A stretch of DNA of 14,797 bases from positions 1 to 14,797 of the forward strand of contig CALBLD010000120.1 of NCBI GenBank assembly GCA_937895775.1. The letters are read 5' to 3'. Within the stretch, counting starts at the first letter, position 1, and each line of letters begins with the position of its first letter. The stretch comes from an uncultured Clostridia bacterium (lineage in GTDB: Bacteria; Bacillota; Clostridia; Oscillospirales; CAG-272). The notes under the pieces were generated by a model. That model saw nothing but the letters and a program-made list of their open reading frames with translations, had not been told where the DNA came from and searched no databases. The position numbers and the translations under genes are program-made. Positions 13,909 to 14,797 of this stretch are shown one piece after another.

Positions 13909-14797
13909 ATGAAAAAATTCAGACTTTTGTAGCTCATACTTGCGGCGGCGTGCGGTCTTATGATCTTTACCGCCTGTCCCGCAAAGAATGATCCGACCAC
14001 AACGTCCACTTCAACCGACAACACCCCCGCATCCGGTTTCACAGGCAAACTTGACGGGTATACGGTCGTGTATCCGGGGTTTGCTCCCGCAAGCGTAAAG
14101 GAAAGTGCGATAAAATATGCGGCGGCGATCGGATGCGAGGCAAAAGCCGACAAAGGAGCATCCGGCAACTATGCGGATAACGGCGAACCCCAAATCCTTG
14201 TAGGCGACACCGACCGTCCCGAATCGACGGCGGCAAAGGATGCGCTGACAGCATCGGGGTCGAAAAGAAAGTATAATTACTCGGTGACAATCACCGACAA
14301 CAACCGCATCGTGATAGTCGGCGACAAGCCGGACGCAATTGCGCAGGCTGTGTCCGATATCACGGAAAGATATACCGAAAAGCGGGACGACGGTGCGTAC
14401 ATAACACTCACCAAAGAGCAGGGACTGTCCTACGGCTATGATCTGCCGATGATTACCGCGTCAAACGGCGTGCGTTTCCGTACCGAACTTGTGACCGAAC
14501 TTCTTACACCCGATCCCGCAAAGGTCGGGTACAAAGGCTCGCAGTATCCGACCGTCATAAAGCTTGAACATCAGAAAAACGAGAGTAGCAACGGCATAAT
14601 GCTTGCCACAATGGAATATTTCAATACAAGCGGAGAAAACGGCTTCCGCATGCTCCGCTCCGACGACGGCGGCGAGAGCTGGAAGCAGGTCGCAATTGTC
14701 TCCGAGACGATCGACAAATCGCTTACACAGCATTGGGAGCCGCACCTTTTTGAACTGCCTGTACAGGTGGGCGACATGCCGGCGGGAACCGTTCTGC
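13909..14797 (+). CDS. BNR-repeat (sialidase/GH93-like) lipoprotein, cut by window edge and interrupted by TAG at codon 8
   Basis: An ATG at 13909 with AGAGG eight bases upstream opens MKKFRLL-stop-LILAAACGLMIFTAC. This is a lipoprotein signal peptide with lipobox Cys at codon 23, broken by an in-frame TAG at codon 8. After that the frame is open to the edge with no further damage. Mature residues include a Ser/Thr-rich linker, then a small alpha/beta domain (YTVVYPGF, QILVGDTDRPES, NRIVIVGDKPDAIAQA) like the non-catalytic N-domains of some glycosidases. A beta-propeller segment follows with an Asp-box SDDGGESW at 251-258 and WEPHLFELPVQVGDMPAGTV, as seen in BNR exoglycosidases. The protein should be a surface-anchored glycosidase supplying sugar to the rhamnose enzymes, which is inference. 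The next in-frame ATG, at 13960, leaves only MIFTAC before the Cys, too short for export. It may be a pseudogene, a sequencing error or suppressed in vivo. Confidence 0.72.
13930..13932 (+). other. In-frame amber codon in a lipoprotein signal peptide
   Basis: TAG is codon 8 of the frame starting at 13909, inside the hydrophobic core of the signal peptide. A single T-to-A change from TTG (Leu) would explain it and would restore a normal lipoprotein leader. Confidence 0.9.

Noticed and set aside
13930..13932. Reassignment of TAG to an amino acid across the genome (alternative code or pyrrolysine).
   Set aside because: No other gene in the window contains an in-frame TAG, and no pyrrolysine or suppressor tRNA gene is seen. 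One TAG in a signal peptide is better explained by mutation or error.

Overview
The window looks like chromosomal DNA of a Bacillota bacterium, probably a Clostridia-type gut or anaerobic organism. The evidence is strong AGGAGG-type ribosome binding sites, clear sigma-A promoters (TTGACT / TATAAT, often with an extended -10 TG), rho-independent terminators, tight operons with 4-base overlaps, a DUF6273-type surface protein and archaeal-type cupin phosphoglucose isomerases. No species can be named from the sequence alone. There are no rRNA, tRNA, CRISPR or insertion elements in the window, and no gap between genes exceeds about 225 bases.

Layout. (1) At 1-650, on the minus strand, lies the N-terminal part of a glycoside-hydrolase-like protein cut by the window edge. 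It is divergent from (2) 826-2379, an exported membrane-anchored protein with a DUF6273-like head and a collagen-like stalk of eleven 18-bp repeats, closed by a terminator. (3) 2519-8451 is a six-gene sugar operon with its own promoter and a GntR-type operator candidate. In order it holds a cupin PGI-like protein, a mannose-6-phosphate isomerase fused to a degenerate kinase-like domain, a GntR/UTRA regulator, a cytoplasmic cellulase-like TIM barrel, a canonical cupin phosphoglucose isomerase, and a ROK sugar kinase. A bidirectional terminator follows. (4) 8526-11008, on the minus strand, holds release factor 3 (prfC) and a translationally coupled GNAT acetyltransferase. (5) 11231 to the right edge is a rhamnose operon: rhaB, rhaA and a BNR-repeat lipoprotein gene with a TAG stop at codon 8 and an otherwise intact frame.

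How the genes fit together. The 2519-8451 operon resembles in content the Bacillus subtilis gmu (glucomannan) operon, which also combines a GntR regulator, a ROK kinase, a mannose-6-phosphate isomerase and glycosidases. This one lacks a transporter and carries two divergent cupin PGI homologues plus a PMI with an extra domain. I infer that it takes an imported oligosaccharide or hexose of the glucose/mannose type to fructose-6-phosphate. Together with the rhamnose genes and the glycosidase-like genes at both edges, the window reads as a carbohydrate-utilisation region interrupted by the housekeeping pair prfC-GNAT. The least explained items are the fused isomerase, the duplicated cupin isomerase and the in-frame amber codon.
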